Assembly (NCBI RefSeq): GCF_003687725.1
Contig: NZ_RDOJ01000005.1
Coordinates: 1 to 64,000, forward strand
DNA: 64,000 nucleotides
Reading direction: 5' to 3'
Origin: Faecalibacter macacae
Lineage (GTDB): Bacteria > Bacteroidota > Bacteroidia > Flavobacteriales > Weeksellaceae
The notes beneath the pieces were generated by a model. It did no database searches and was not told the DNA's origin. It was given only the letters and a program-made list of their open reading frames with translations. Positions 18,729 to 28,450 of this stretch are shown one piece after another. The position numbers and the translations under genes were made by a program. Every line of letters begins with the position of its first letter. The first letter of the stretch is position 1.

Positions 18729-19679
18729 TTAGTTTGTGAAATTCTTAAAACAATGTAGAGTTTGTTTGGCATGATAGCCCTTAAACTTAAACTCTTCACC
18801 GCTTATACATATTTGATTTTGCTCGGGTGAAGATAAGGAAATTCCTTCTAATTGTCCTAATTGAGTAGTAAATCCTAAAGGTAAAATAATAGTCTTTTTG
18901 CTTTCTGTCAAGATTAGATCAGTATTGGATTTTGGTAAATCAAACCATTGAATTAAGCCAATAGTTTCCAATGTATAACCAATTAAATAAAGACCTTTGT
19001 TGTCTTTATTTGTGCTGATATGCGCACCTGTTACCATAAAATCTGTTGGATAAGATTCTATTTTATTTGCTGCATGTTTTTTAGAAGAATCAATCGGAAT
19101 TGTATAATGAGTTGTTGCCTTATTTGACCATTCTTTAGTCAAAATATGAATCTTGTCATTATAGATAAAAAAAGCTTCAGCGTCCCAATTGGTTGTTAAA
19201 TTTTTGTATCCAAATGTGGTTTGTTCTGGATAGAAAAATTCAATCTTTTCAGCTTTTAATGTTTGTTTGGATTGATTTAAATTGATGTCTTTACGATAGA
19301 TAAAGTAAATTGAAAGATCTTGTCTTTTCCCTAAATTATTTCCAAAATCTGCGAAGAATAAACGAGTATCGTCCATTGCAATTTCTTCCCAATCGATGTT
19401 TGGAGCATTCTCAATAGTTATAGTTTGGATAATATTTCCGTTTTGATCAAAACGAATTAAATCCGAGGCATTTCCGCTATCATTTAGTCCCCAAAATGAA
19501 ACTACACTCTTATCTCGATCTTCGTATGCTAATGCTGAAATTTCGTCTAATTGCTTAGGTAATTCAACAGAATTAAGTTTTACATCTTCAATAGAAATGG
19601 TATCTTTTACCATTGTTTGTTGTGCGCAACTTAATTGAAAGAATATTAAAATAGATAGGAGTGTAGGTATAAATTTCAT
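18729..19679 (-). CDS. Predicted beta-propeller lipoprotein, function unknown
   Basis: 316 residues. The signal peptide ends at Cys18 (FFQLSC), so it is a lipoprotein, without an acidic surface-export stretch. Repeats such as ALAYEDRDKSVVSFWGLNDSG and IAMDDTRLFFADFGNN look like propeller blades, and the GLNDSG..WEEIA pattern resembles SdiA-regulated or esterase-like phytase-family propellers. I do not recognise a specific function. 12 bp separate it from each neighbour gene, so it is carried in the rlmN operon. Confidence 0.75.
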   Translation of the reverse strand: MKFIPTLLSILIFFQLSCAQQTMVKDTISIEDVKLNSVELPKQLDEISALAYEDRDKSVVSFWGLNDSGNASDLIRFDQNGNIIQTITIENAPNIDWEEIAMDDTRLFFADFGNNLGKRQDLSIYFIYRKDINLNQSKQTLKAEKIEFFYPEQTTFGYKNLTTNWDAEAFFIYNDKIHILTKEWSNKATTHYTIPIDSSKKHAANKIESYPTDFMVTGAHISTNKDNKGLYLIGYTLETIGLIQWFDLPKSNTDLILTESKKTIILPLGFTTQLGQLEGISLSSPEQNQICISGEEFKFKGYHAKQTLHCFKNFTN

Positions 19680-19691
19680 TTTGTATTTTGA

Positions 19692-20738
19692 TTAATTATC
19701 GCCTGTTTTATTGGCTAATTGTCCACAAGCAGCGTCAATATCTTTTCCGCGGCTACGACGTACATTAACTACAATATTATTAGACTCTAATGCTTTGATG
19801 TAATCATCAACTGCTTTTTCTGATGCTTGTTTATACATTCCGTCATCGATAGAATTATACTCGATGATATTTACTTTTGAAGGTACTTTTTTACAGAATC
19901 TTACCAATGCATCAATGTCCTCTTTTTTATCATTAACACCACCCCAAACAATGTATTCGAATGTGATTCGTAAACCTGTTTGTTGGTACCAATATTGTAA
20001 AGATTCCATTAAATCTGTTAAAGGAAATTTAGTAGAGAAAGGCATAATTACATTACGAACCTCTTCACGAGCCGAGTGTAATGAAACTGCAAGATTTACT
20101 CTTAATTCTTCGTCTGCTAATTTTTCAATCATTTTAGGAATTCCAGATGTAGAAACTGTAATTCTACGGGGTGCCATTCCTAATCCTTCAGGTAACGTAA
20201 TTTTTTTGATGGCAGAAATCACTTCATTGTAGTTTAATAAAGGTTCTCCCATTCCCATAAATACGATATTACTTAAAGGACGATTAAAGTAACGTTTACT
20301 TTCTTCATCAATAATAACGACTTGATCTACAATTTCGGCAGCAGTTAAATTACGCATACGTTTTAATTGTGCAGTAGCACAAAACGTACAGTCTAAACTA
20401 CAACCTACTTGCGAAGAAACACAAGCTGTAGTACGAGAATCAGTAGGAATTAAAACAGATTCAACAACGTTACCATCATGCAGTTTAACTGCATTTTTGA
20501 TGGTACCGTCATTAGATTTTTGTAGAAGATCAACCTCAACTGGTTGGATTTGGAAAGAATTTCCTAATTGCTCACGTAAAGCTTTAGAAATATTTGTCAT
20601 GTCATCAAACTGATGCGCATTCTTTTTCCATAACCATTCGTACACTTGTTTAGCACGGAATGATTTTTCTCCAATCGATTTGAAGTATTCTTCAATTTCA
20701 GATTGTGATAATCTTCTTATGTCTTTTTTTGTATCCAA
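19692..20738 (-). CDS. rlmN: 23S rRNA (adenine2503-C2)/tRNA methyltransferase RlmN
   Basis: 348-residue radical-SAM enzyme that methylates C2 of A2503 in 23S rRNA and of A37 in some tRNAs. The iron-sulfur triad is C113-x3-C117-x2-C120 (CSLDCTFC). The family signature FMGMGEPLLNYNEV follows, and the C-terminal catalytic cysteine lies in IDAACGQL. 348 residues is the usual size. It starts 8 bp after the queA stop, so both RNA-modification genes share a transcript. Confidence 0.97.
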   Translation of the reverse strand: MDTKKDIRRLSQSEIEEYFKSIGEKSFRAKQVYEWLWKKNAHQFDDMTNISKALREQLGNSFQIQPVEVDLLQKSNDGTIKNAVKLHDGNVVESVLIPTDSRTTACVSSQVGCSLDCTFCATAQLKRMRNLTAAEIVDQVVIIDEESKRYFNRPLSNIVFMGMGEPLLNYNEVISAIKKITLPEGLGMAPRRITVSTSGIPKMIEKLADEELRVNLAVSLHSAREEVRNVIMPFSTKFPLTDLMESLQYWYQQTGLRITFEYIVWGGVNDKKEDIDALVRFCKKVPSKVNIIEYNSIDDGMYKQASEKAVDDYIKALESNNIVVNVRRSRGKDIDAACGQLANKTGDN

Positions 20739-20746
20739 ATCTCAGA

Positions 20747-21802
20747 TTATAAGATTAACATTGCATCACCGTATGAGTAGAATTTATATCCTTCTTTTAC
20801 AGCTTCGTTGTACGCTTTCATCGTTAAATCGTGACCTGCGAAAGCAGAAATCATCATGATTAATGTAGATTTTGGCGTGTGGAAGTTTGTAATCATACAG
20901 TTTGCAATAGAGAAATCGTATGGTGGGTGGATAAATTTGTTCGTCCATCCATCGTATGCATTTAAGTGCCCATCAGCAGAAACTGAAGATTCAATAGAAC
21001 GCATAGTTGTTGTACCAATAGCACAAACTTTCTTTTTATTGTCAATTGCATTATTAACTAAATCAACAGATTCTTGAGGAATAATAACTTGCTCAGATTC
21101 CATTTTGTGTTTAGATAAATCTTCAACCTCAACTGGGATAAAAGTACCTAAACCTATGTGTAAAGTTAATTCAGCAAAATCAACACCTTTAATCTCTAAA
21201 CGTTTTAATAAGTGTTTAGAAAAATGTAAACCAGCTGTAGGAGCAGCAACGGCACCTTCATGTTTTGCGTAGATTGTTTGGTAACGCTCAGCATCCTCTG
21301 GCTCAACCTCACGTAAAATATATTTTGGTAAAGGAGTTTCTCCTAATTCTTTTAATTTTGCACGGAATTCTTCGTAAGATCCATCAAATAAGAAACGTAA
21401 TGTACGTCCACGAGAAGTAGTATTATCTACAACTTCAGCAACTAATGTATCATCATTATCGAAGAATAATTTGTTTCCGATACGGATTTTACGTGCAGGA
21501 TCAACTAAAACGTCCCATAAACGAGTTTCAGCGTCTAATTCTCTTAATAAGAAAACTTCGATGTTAGCACCTGTTTTCTCTTTATTACCCATTAAACGAG
21601 CAGGGAAAACTTTTGTGTTGTTACGAATCATAACATCACCTTCGTCAAAGTATTCGATTACGTCTTTGAATAATCTATGTTCAATTTCTCCGGTATCACG
21701 GTGAACAACCATTAAGCGAGATTCATCTCTGTTTTCTGCAGGGTGTTCCGCTAATAATTCTTCAGGTAAATTAAAATCGAAATCGGAGGTTTTCATTTTC
21801 AT
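20747..21802 (-). CDS. queA: S-adenosylmethionine:tRNA ribosyltransferase-isomerase
   Basis: 351-residue enzyme that transfers the ribosyl part of SAM to preQ1 in tRNA to form epoxyqueuosine. Recognised by [20 protein letters not shown] near the start, [27 protein letters not shown] and the conserved [12 protein letters not shown]1 or M3 could be the start; both lie right behind the promoter at 21820-21851. First gene of a four-gene minus-strand run with rlmN, the lipoprotein and polyprenyl synthase. Confidence 0.97.
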   Translation of the reverse strand: MKMKTSDFDFNLPEELLAEHPAENRDESRLMVVHRDTGEIEHRLFKDVIEYFDEGDVMIRNNTKVFPARLMGNKEKTGANIEVFLLRELDAETRLWDVLVDPARKIRIGNKLFFDNDDTLVAEVVDNTTSRGRTLRFLFDGSYEEFRAKLKELGETPLPKYILREVEPEDAERYQTIYAKHEGAVAAPTAGLHFSKHLLKRLEIKGVDFAELTLHIGLGTFIPVEVEDLSKHKMESEQVIIPQESVDLVNNAIDNKKKVCAIGTTTMRSIESSVSADGHLNAYDGWTNKFIHPPYDFSIANCMITNFHTPKSTLIMMISAFAGHDLTMKAYNEAVKEGYKFYSYGDAMLIL

Positions 21803-21819
21803 AATCGCAAATTTTTTTA

Positions 21820-21851
21820 CAAATATACAATCTCAGATACCCCTTTGTCAA
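21820..21851 (-). promoter_or_regulatory. Promoter of queA operon
   Basis: On the minus strand TTG (21849-21851), a 21-bp spacer and TATATTTG (21820-21827) match the Bacteroidota -33/-7 promoter; the predicted transcript starts about 10 bp before the queA start. Confidence 0.65.
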
Positions 21852-21903
21852 GTTTTGAGGCGTTAATTATATGATAATGCTAGATTAGGACTATATTTGA
21901 GTT

Positions 21904-22500
21904 ATGAATAATTTACTTTTAGGAGGTATTATGTTTATATTTTTTATAGGTTGTAATACTAAAGATGCGAAAGATGAAACGGATAAAAATATTGAAAATG
22001 TTGATTCAGAATTTGTAGAAAACGATACTAAAGTAGAAGATACGGTTTTGGATAAAGCACCTGATTTTAACTTGCCTGATATTGATGGTAATATAAAATC
22101 GTTAAAAGATTATAAAGGAAAATTAATCTACTTAGATATTTGGGCAACATGGTGTGGACCATGTCGTATACAAATACCAGCAATGAAAGAATTAGAAAAA
22201 AAATATGGTGATAAAGGAATTGTTTTTCTGAGTGTATCTGTAGATCCTGAAAAAGATAAAGACAAATGGATGCAGATGATAAAGGAAGAACAAATGTCTG
22301 GTGAACAATTGTATGCTGGTGTTACTAGCAGTAGTTTTGGATTAAATTATAAAGTTGAATTTATTCCTCGTTTTATCATCATTTCACCAAATGGTGAAAT
22401 TATTATGAATAATGCGCCACAACCAATGGATTTTGCAACAAGAAGCGTAAATTCAGAAATAGTGCATATCTTTGATCTATACATTAAAACAAATCAATAA
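21904..22500 (+). CDS. TlpA/ResA-like thioredoxin lipoprotein
   Basis: 198 residues. A lipoprotein signal ends at Cys17 (FFIGC), then an Asp/Glu-rich linker and a thioredoxin fold with redox pair C84-G-P-C87 (WATWCGPCRIQ) and the cis-proline region EFIPRFIII. It would act as an extracytoplasmic thiol-disulfide reductase, as TlpA and ResA do. A TATATTTG box ends 5 bp before ATG 21904, so transcription might start at or within the first codons; an alternative ATG at 21931 has an AGGAGG 7 bp before it, but would leave only six residues before the lipobox cysteine. I keep 21904. Confidence 0.85.
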   Translation: MNNLLLGGIMFIFFIGCNTKDAKDETDKNIENVDSEFVENDTKVEDTVLDKAPDFNLPDIDGNIKSLKDYKGKLIYLDIWATWCGPCRIQIPAMKELEKKYGDKGIVFLSVSVDPEKDKDKWMQMIKEEQMSGEQLYAGVTSSSFGLNYKVEFIPRFIIISPNGEIIMNNAPQPMDFATRSVNSEIVHIFDLYIKTNQ

Positions 22501-22513
22501 ATAACTAAAATAT

Positions 22514-23701
22514 ATGAATAAAATTACTCTTCTACTTTCATTGATTTCATTACCATTATTAGCGCAAACAAAACTTGAGAAAGGCTATATAATTGACTTA
22601 AATAATCAAACTATTCCAGTTGAAATTTATTATCAAGATTGGGCAAAAAATCCAAATGAAATTGAAGCAAAAATTAATGGAGAATTAAAGAAATATACTC
22701 CAAAAACAATTAAAGAATTTGGATTAGAAAACGGAATTAATTACGTTAGTTACAATGGTAAAATAGACAATTCAAGTCAGTTTTATAATAGAATTTCTGA
22801 AACAAAACAACCAGAATGGGTAGAAACCTCTACTTTTCTTAAAACTACTGTAAATGGGCCTTCCAAATTATATGTTCACGACAATAACACAACTATTACA
22901 TATTTCTTTAGTAAAGAGGATGGAGAGATAAAACCATTAATTTATAAAATATATAAAGAAACACAAACTACAACGAGTAAAAATGAACAATTTAAGAATC
23001 AATTAAGATCTAATGTTTATTGTGGCGATGTAAATGTGAACAAAGTAAACTACACTAAAAATTCGTTAGAAAAATATTTTATTGATTATAATTCTTGTAT
23101 TACAAATGGCGCTTTTAAACATAATAAAGATGTTAGTACAAAAAATATAATTGAATTTGGTGTTCAGGCCGGGATAAGATCTGAGAAAAATTATGTTCAT
23201 TATACTTCATATGATGTAGAAAATAAATTTAATGGTACTTCGCCAACCTTTGGAGTTAATGCTGAATATCAATTACCTTTTTTAAAAAATAAATATGCAA
23301 TTGCATTAGAAGCAAACTATTTTCATTTTAAAAGACAAGATGTTCAAGCAAGTCCAAGATTTGGATTAGCAATTGAACGAAAGATTATTGAAATTCCTAT
23401 TGGAATTAAATACTACATTAAAAATGATAATGAGCATAAAGTTTTTTTAGATGCTTTTTACAATGCTAAAATCAATCTGTCGGATGCAAATTATACAGAA
23501 GTTGTATATTCTGAAAGTGCTAAAACAGAAATTGCAAATATGTCATCGTTTAGTATTGGAGCAGGATATCAATGGAAAAATTTAGGTTTGAAAGCTAGAT
23601 ATAACTTAAAATCTAGTTTTGATGTTGGTACTTACATGTCTGGAGATACATCTTCTTTTAGTTTAAATTTATTCTACAAATTTGCTCGAATTGAATTCTA
23701 G
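22514..23701 (+). CDS. Outer membrane beta-barrel protein, function unknown
   Basis: 395 residues with a signal peptide (ends LLAQTK). Residues 20-190 form a soluble part (EKGYIIDLNNQTIPVEIYY..) seen in a family common in Flavobacteriia; residues 205-395 alternate as beta strands (FGVQAGIRSEKNY, IEIPIGIKYYI, SFSIGAGYQWKN) and end in NLFYKFARIEF, as an outer membrane barrel does. Begins 13 bp after the thioredoxin gene, so probably co-transcribed. Function is not known to me; such proteins sometimes carry misleading names in databases. Confidence 0.75.
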   Translation: MNKITLLLSLISLPLLAQTKLEKGYIIDLNNQTIPVEIYYQDWAKNPNEIEAKINGELKKYTPKTIKEFGLENGINYVSYNGKIDNSSQFYNRISETKQPEWVETSTFLKTTVNGPSKLYVHDNNTTITYFFSKEDGEIKPLIYKIYKETQTTTSKNEQFKNQLRSNVYCGDVNVNKVNYTKNSLEKYFIDYNSCITNGAFKHNKDVSTKNIIEFGVQAGIRSEKNYVHYTSYDVENKFNGTSPTFGVNAEYQLPFLKNKYAIALEANYFHFKRQDVQASPRFGLAIERKIIEIPIGIKYYIKNDNEHKVFLDAFYNAKINLSDANYTEVVYSESAKTEIANMSSFSIGAGYQWKNLGLKARYNLKSSFDVGTYMSGDTSSFSLNLFYKFARIEF

Positions 23702-23715
23702 TAATCGATATAAAA

Positions 23716-23746
23716 GGAAAAAGCATCTCATAAGAGATGCTTTTTT
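23716..23746 (+). terminator. Bidirectional terminator
   Basis: AAAGCATCTC/GAGATGCTTT stem with ATAA loop and T-run between two convergent genes (beta-barrel protein and purB). Confidence 0.85.
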
Positions 23747-23774
23747 GTGTTCCTCACGTAGTTTGTTGTTAATT

Positions 23775-25202
23775 TTAAACCTTTAGGTCTGTGTTAGTAC
23801 CTAAAAACTCTTTATATTTTTCGACAATAGGGTCTACTAAATCTTTTAAGAAATCTTCAGTTTGCTCTTCAGCAAAACCAATAAAGTTTTTCGGATCAAG
23901 TAATTCTACTAATTTATCCTTGTCAATTTTAACTTCATCATCAGCAATAATACGCTCGATTAAGTCATTATGTTTACCCTCCATTTTTACTTGTCTAGCA
24001 GCTTCCATAGAATGTGTACGAATAATTTCGTGTAATTCTTGACGGTCACCACCATTTTTCACACCTTCCATAATAATGTATTCAGTAGCCATAAATGGTA
24101 ACTCTTCCATAATATGCTTTTCGATGATTTTTGGGTAAACCACTAATCCATCTAAGATGTTATTCCAAATAATTAAGATTGCATCAATTGCTAAAAAAGC
24201 TTGAGGAATCGCTAAACGTTTGTTAGCAGAATCATCTAAAGTTCTTTCAAACCATTGAGTTGACGCAACCATTGCAGGAGATGCAGCTAAAGATATAACA
24301 AATTTAGCTAAAGAAGAAATTCTTTCTGAACGCATTGGGTTACGTTTGTATGCCATTGCAGAAGAACCGATTTGGTTTTTCTCGAATGGTTCTTCAATTT
24401 CTTTTAAATTTTGTAATAATCTTAAATCATTCGTGAATTTATGTGCAGATTGTGCAATGTTGCTTAAAATATTTAAAGCTTGAGCATCAATTTTACGATC
24501 GTATGTTTGTCCAGATACAGCAAATACGTTATTGAATCCGAAACGTTCAGATAAACGACGATCTAATTCTTTAACTTTGTTGTAATCACCATCAAATAAT
24601 TCGCTGAATGATGCTGCTGTACCAGTTGTTCCTTTTACTCCACGGAAACGTAAAGTTTCTATTCTGAATTCTAATTCTTCTAAATCTAATAATACAGATT
24701 GTAACCATAAAGTTGCACGTTTACCAACTGTTGTTAACTGAGCAGGTTGGAAGTGAGTGAAACCTAATGTAGGTAAGCTTTTGTATTCTTTTGCAAATTT
24801 ACCTAATCCATTGATTACGTTAATAATTTGTTTTTTGATTAATTCGAATCCATCACGAATCTGAATTAAATCTGTATTATCACCAACAAAGGCAGAAGTT
24901 GCTCCTAAGTGGATAATCGCTTTAGCGCTTGGTGCAACATCTCCGTACGCGTGTACGTGAGCCATTACATCGTGGCGGAATTTCTTTTCGTACTCTGCAG
25001 CTTTAACGTAATCGATATTGTTTACATTATCTTTTAAATCTTGGATTTGTTCATCTGTAATGTCAAGACCTAAATCTTTTTCAATTTCAGCTAATGCAAT
25101 CCATAATTGACGCCAAGTTGTGAACTTTTTCTCTGGAGAAAAGTTAAATAACATTTCGTCACTACAGTATCTAGACTCTAAAGGATTTTGATATTTGTTC
25201 AT
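23775..25202 (-). CDS. purB: Adenylosuccinate lyase
   Basis: 475-residue enzyme of the fumarase/aspartase superfamily that releases fumarate in two steps of purine synthesis (SAICAR to AICAR and adenylosuccinate to AMP). Signature GSSAMAYKRNPMRSE with the catalytic serine loop is present, and HLGATSAFVGDNTD carries the active-site histidine region. Length matches the eukaryote-like PurB class of Bacteroidota. It lies in a run with fructosamine kinase and purA, so both AMP-forming enzymes are close neighbours. Confidence 0.96.
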   Translation of the reverse strand: MNKYQNPLESRYCSDEMLFNFSPEKKFTTWRQLWIALAEIEKDLGLDITDEQIQDLKDNVNNIDYVKAAEYEKKFRHDVMAHVHAYGDVAPSAKAIIHLGATSAFVGDNTDLIQIRDGFELIKKQIINVINGLGKFAKEYKSLPTLGFTHFQPAQLTTVGKRATLWLQSVLLDLEELEFRIETLRFRGVKGTTGTAASFSELFDGDYNKVKELDRRLSERFGFNNVFAVSGQTYDRKIDAQALNILSNIAQSAHKFTNDLRLLQNLKEIEEPFEKNQIGSSAMAYKRNPMRSERISSLAKFVISLAASPAMVASTQWFERTLDDSANKRLAIPQAFLAIDAILIIWNNILDGLVVYPKIIEKHIMEELPFMATEYIIMEGVKNGGDRQELHEIIRTHSMEAARQVKMEGKHNDLIERIIADDEVKIDKDKLVELLDPKNFIGFAEEQTEDFLKDLVDPIVEKYKEFLGTNTDLKV

Positions 25203-25228
25203 TTTGAATGTTTGTTTTGTTAAGGAAT

Positions 25229-26089
25229 TTAAAATTGAAATTTTTTAAGAATAGATTGTACATCTTTGATGTAATAACCTTCAAATAGGAGAGCGTGTAC
25301 TAATAAAGGGAATAATTGAGCAATTTGTTTACGTTCTTCAAAATTTTCTTGCAATGGATAAACTTCATTGTAAGCATTAAAGAAAGTATCGTCAAAACCT
25401 CCGAATAAATCTGCTAAAGCAATATCCATTTCACGGTGTCCATAATAAATTGCAGGATCAATCAATGTAATATCGCCATTTTCTCTTGTTAAGATATTTC
25501 CATTCCATAAATCACCATGGATTAAAGATGGTTTTTCTTCAGGAAAAATATTGATTAATTCAGAACATAAACGATTAGCAGCTTTCACTTCTTTTGATTT
25601 TAATAACTTTTTATCTGCTAATAATTTTACCATCGGTAAAATTCTATTATTAGAATAAAAATCTACCCAAGTTGATTTGTAGGAGTTTGGTTGAATGATA
25701 ATTGCAATATAATTATCCTCAGACCAACCAAATTGATCATTTGTATTCTGATGAAATTTAGCCATATTATGACCAAATTTTTCCCAGTTTTCAATCGTAG
25801 CTTCACCTTTTTCAACCCAATCCAATATTAAAAATTGGAAATCATTATCTGTAATTCCTTTCGTTATAATCTTAGGAATATCAAATAGTTTGGTTTCTGC
25901 AAGTGCTTCTAATCCACTTGATTCTTTTACAAAAAGATTTGGGAAATTCTGAGCGGTATTTAACTTTAAAAAATATTTTTTATTAAATGACTCTATTCTG
26001 TATGTATCATTTAAATTACCACCTTTTACAGGGTAAACATTTTCGATTGCTAAGTTTAAGGTTTTAAGTCGCTCTAAAATTTCATTCAT
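25229..26089 (-). CDS. Fructosamine-3-kinase family protein
   Basis: 286-residue kinase of the FN3K/aminoglycoside-phosphotransferase fold. Catalytic loop LIHGDLWNGNIL (near residue 190) and metal-binding LIDPAIYYGHREMDIAL are typical of ketoamine kinases, which phosphorylate sugar-amine adducts so that they fall off proteins. An N-terminal GGNLNDTYRI replaces the usual GGSIN loop. Between purA (72 bp upstream, with a terminator hairpin in the gap) and purB (26 bp downstream). Confidence 0.88.
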   Translation of the reverse strand: MNEILERLKTLNLAIENVYPVKGGNLNDTYRIESFNKKYFLKLNTAQNFPNLFVKESSGLEALAETKLFDIPKIITKGITDNDFQFLILDWVEKGEATIENWEKFGHNMAKFHQNTNDQFGWSEDNYIAIIIQPNSYKSTWVDFYSNNRILPMVKLLADKKLLKSKEVKAANRLCSELINIFPEEKPSLIHGDLWNGNILTRENGDITLIDPAIYYGHREMDIALADLFGGFDDTFFNAYNEVYPLQENFEERKQIAQLFPLLVHALLFEGYYIKDVQSILKKFQF

Positions 26090-26124
26090 AAAAATGATTT
26101 CAATGTAATAAAAATAGGAATTAA

Positions 26125-26150
26125 AAATAGCCCAACAAAGTTGGGCTAAG
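26125..26150 (-). terminator. Terminator after purA
   Basis: Perfect stem TAGCCCAAC/GTTGGGCTA with AAA loop, followed on the minus strand by ATTTTTAA. It lies between purA and the kinase gene, so the kinase and purB either rely on read-through or a promoter in the short gap. Confidence 0.75.
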
Positions 26151-26161
26151 TTATATAGCTA

Positions 26162-27451
26162 TTAAAATAAATTTGTTCTAATAATGTTCTGAGATCTTTC
26201 TGGTCCTACAGAAACTAAATATACTTCGATGCCTAAGTATTTTTCGATGAAGTGAATGTAATCTTGAGCAGCTTGAGGTAATTCATCAAAAGATTTTGCA
26301 GATGTAATATCCTCAGACCAACCTGGCATTTCTTCGTAAATCGCTTCGTAAGAATCTAATTTATTTGTAGAAGAAGTGAAGTAGTTGATTATTTTACCAT
26401 CTTCAGTTTTGTAACCTGTACAAGCTTTGATGTTTCCTAAGCCTGATAATACATCTAATTTAGTAATTACTAAATGTGTAATACCATTGATCATACAAGC
26501 GTGTTTTAAAGCTACTAAGTCTAACCATCCAGTACGACGTGGACGACCAGTAGAAGCTCCAAATTCATGTCCTACTTGGCGGATGTGTTCTCCTAATTCG
26601 TTATCTAACTCTGTTGGGAATGGTCCGTTACCAACACGTGTACAATACGCTTTAGAAACTCCGATTAAATTTTGTAATTTAGTTGGAGGAACTCCAGCAC
26701 CAACACAAACTCCACCTGTTGTTGGAGAAGAAGAAGTAACGAACGGGTAAGTACCAAAATCAATGTCTAACATTAATGCTTGTGCACCTTCAAATAATAC
26801 ATTTTTACCTTGATCGATAGCCTCATTAATTTCTAATTCAGTATCAATAATACGGTCTTTTAAACGCTCACCGTAAGCAACATATTTATCGTAGATTTCT
26901 TCTAAAGTTAAAGGATTTTTTTCGAATAATTTTTCGAATAAAGCATTTTTAACAATTAAGTTTTCTTTGATTTTTTCTTTTAAAATCTCAGGATTTAATA
27001 AATCGATAGCACGGATACCAACACGAGCAACTTTATCCTCGTAACATGGGCCAATACCACGTTTTGTTGTTCCGATTTGAGAATCTTTACCTGCAAACTC
27101 TTCACGATATTCATCTAATAAAACGTGGTAAGGCATAATGATATGCGCTCTTCTACTGATAAAAACGTGATCTGTAGATAAACCTCTTGCTTCTAATTTT
27201 TCGATTTCGTTAAAGAAAGCTTCAGGATTTACAACAACTCCGTTAGCAATAATACATTTTCCTTTGCATTGTAATACACCAGAAGGTAACAAATGTAAAA
27301 CGAATTTGTCGTCTCCTACATATACTGTGTGTCCAGCATTATTACCACCTTGATAACGTACTACGTAATCTGATTTTTCTGCTAAAACATCAGTAATTTT
27401 ACCTTTTCCTTCGTCGCCCCATTGAAGACCGACAACTACGTGTGTTGACAT
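26162..27451 (-). CDS. purA: Adenylosuccinate synthetase
   Basis: 429-residue GTP-dependent enzyme that joins IMP and aspartate. The N-terminal P-loop VGLQWGDEGKGKI, QGGNNAGHTVYV, IGTTKRGIGPCYEDK and the GASTGRPRRTGWLD IMP/GTP site are all intact. Usual length. Transcribed from a well-formed promoter at 27526-27556; followed by a hairpin terminator. Confidence 0.98.
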   Translation of the reverse strand: MSTHVVVGLQWGDEGKGKITDVLAEKSDYVVRYQGGNNAGHTVYVGDDKFVLHLLPSGVLQCKGKCIIANGVVVNPEAFFNEIEKLEARGLSTDHVFISRRAHIIMPYHVLLDEYREEFAGKDSQIGTTKRGIGPCYEDKVARVGIRAIDLLNPEILKEKIKENLIVKNALFEKLFEKNPLTLEEIYDKYVAYGERLKDRIIDTELEINEAIDQGKNVLFEGAQALMLDIDFGTYPFVTSSSPTTGGVCVGAGVPPTKLQNLIGVSKAYCTRVGNGPFPTELDNELGEHIRQVGHEFGASTGRPRRTGWLDLVALKHACMINGITHLVITKLDVLSGLGNIKACTGYKTEDGKIINYFTSSTNKLDSYEAIYEEMPGWSEDITSAKSFDELPQAAQDYIHFIEKYLGIEVYLVSVGPERSQNIIRTNLF

Positions 27452-27525
27452 ATTTGTTTGTATTGTTTGTTAAATTTGAATTTTAGGAAATTAAAAATGT
27501 TTATTCCTTAATTTTTGGTTCGATA

Positions 27526-27556
27526 CAAAGGTAACTCAAACCTAATTTTAAACAAA
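27526..27556 (-). promoter_or_regulatory. Promoter of purA
   Basis: Minus strand TTTG (27553-27556), 19-bp spacer, TACCTTTG (27526-27533): a full match to the Bacteroidota consensus, about 75 bp before the purA start. Confidence 0.75.
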
Positions 27557-27714
27557 TTTTAAATCCTTTTTTCACGAAAAACTTTTCAAATTTTGTTGAT
27601 AAATTTTTAGTTGTTTGAGATTCAAAATTTAAAGTTTAAAAAGACGAAAAATAACCGTGTTAGGTTAAAATAAAAGCTTAATTTTACAAACTTTTACACC
27701 TAAAATTTTTCAAT

Positions 27715-28401
27715 ATGAAAATAGAAATATGGTCAGATGTAATGTGTCCATTTTGTTACATCGGAAAAAAAAACTTCGAAACAGCATTAGAGCAAATTCC
27801 ATATAAAGACAAAATCCAAGTGATTTGGAAAAGCTATCAGTTAGATTCTGATCTAAGTAAAACTGAACCAGCTGATGCAAAAGAATATTTTGATAAAAAA
27901 GGATATAGCTTAGAGCAAGTAGCAGCTTCTAAAGTTCGTTTAAATGAAATGGGAGCACCATATGGTGTTACTTTTAATGAAGGTAACATTATGATTAACA
28001 CAGGAGATGCACATCGTGTAATTCAATTTGCACAAACTAAAGGATTAGCTTCTGTAGCAGAGGAGGCATTGTTTAAAGCATATTTTACAGATAATAAAAA
28101 TGTAGCTGATCACGATACTTTAGCAGAAATAGCGGTAGAAATAGGATTAAATAAAACTGAAACTTTAGAAATGTTAAATTCTGATTCATTTGTGTTTGAT
28201 GTAGCTTCTGATGTTTTAGATGCTCGTAATATTGGAGTAACTGGAGTTCCTTTCTTTGTAGTTGATAGAAAATATGCATTATCTGGTGCACAACCAGTTG
28301 AATATTTTGTGTCTGCGCTAACACAAGCTTACGAAAAAGATCATTTAGATGCTTCTTCTAATGATGGTGCAACTTGTGACGTTGACGGAAATAATTGTTA
28401 A
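27715..28401 (+). CDS. DsbA-family (FrnE-like) dithiol oxidoreductase
   Basis: 228-residue thioredoxin-fold protein without a signal peptide, so cytoplasmic. The redox motif is C11-P-F-C14 (SDVMCPFCYIGK), the helical insert follows, and the cis-proline loop is TGVPFFVVD. It belongs to the FrnE/2-hydroxychromene-2-carboxylate isomerase-like branch of DsbA. Two further cysteines near the C-terminus (TCDVDGNNC) resemble the extra pair seen in FrnE of Deinococcus. Single-gene transcript closed by a terminator. Confidence 0.88.
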   Translation: MKIEIWSDVMCPFCYIGKKNFETALEQIPYKDKIQVIWKSYQLDSDLSKTEPADAKEYFDKKGYSLEQVAASKVRLNEMGAPYGVTFNEGNIMINTGDAHRVIQFAQTKGLASVAEEALFKAYFTDNKNVADHDTLAEIAVEIGLNKTETLEMLNSDSFVFDVASDVLDARNIGVTGVPFFVVDRKYALSGAQPVEYFVSALTQAYEKDHLDASSNDGATCDVDGNNC

Positions 28402-28416
28402 GAAATTATATAATAG

Positions 28417-28448
28417 AAGAAAAGCGAACCAATAGGTTCGCTTTTTTA
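28417..28448. terminator. Bidirectional terminator
   Basis: AAAGCGAACC/GGTTCGCTTT stem (28421-28430, 28435-28444), loop AATA, T-run on the plus strand and A-run before; serves the convergent FrnE-like and amidase genes. Confidence 0.88.
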
Positions 28449-28450
28449 TT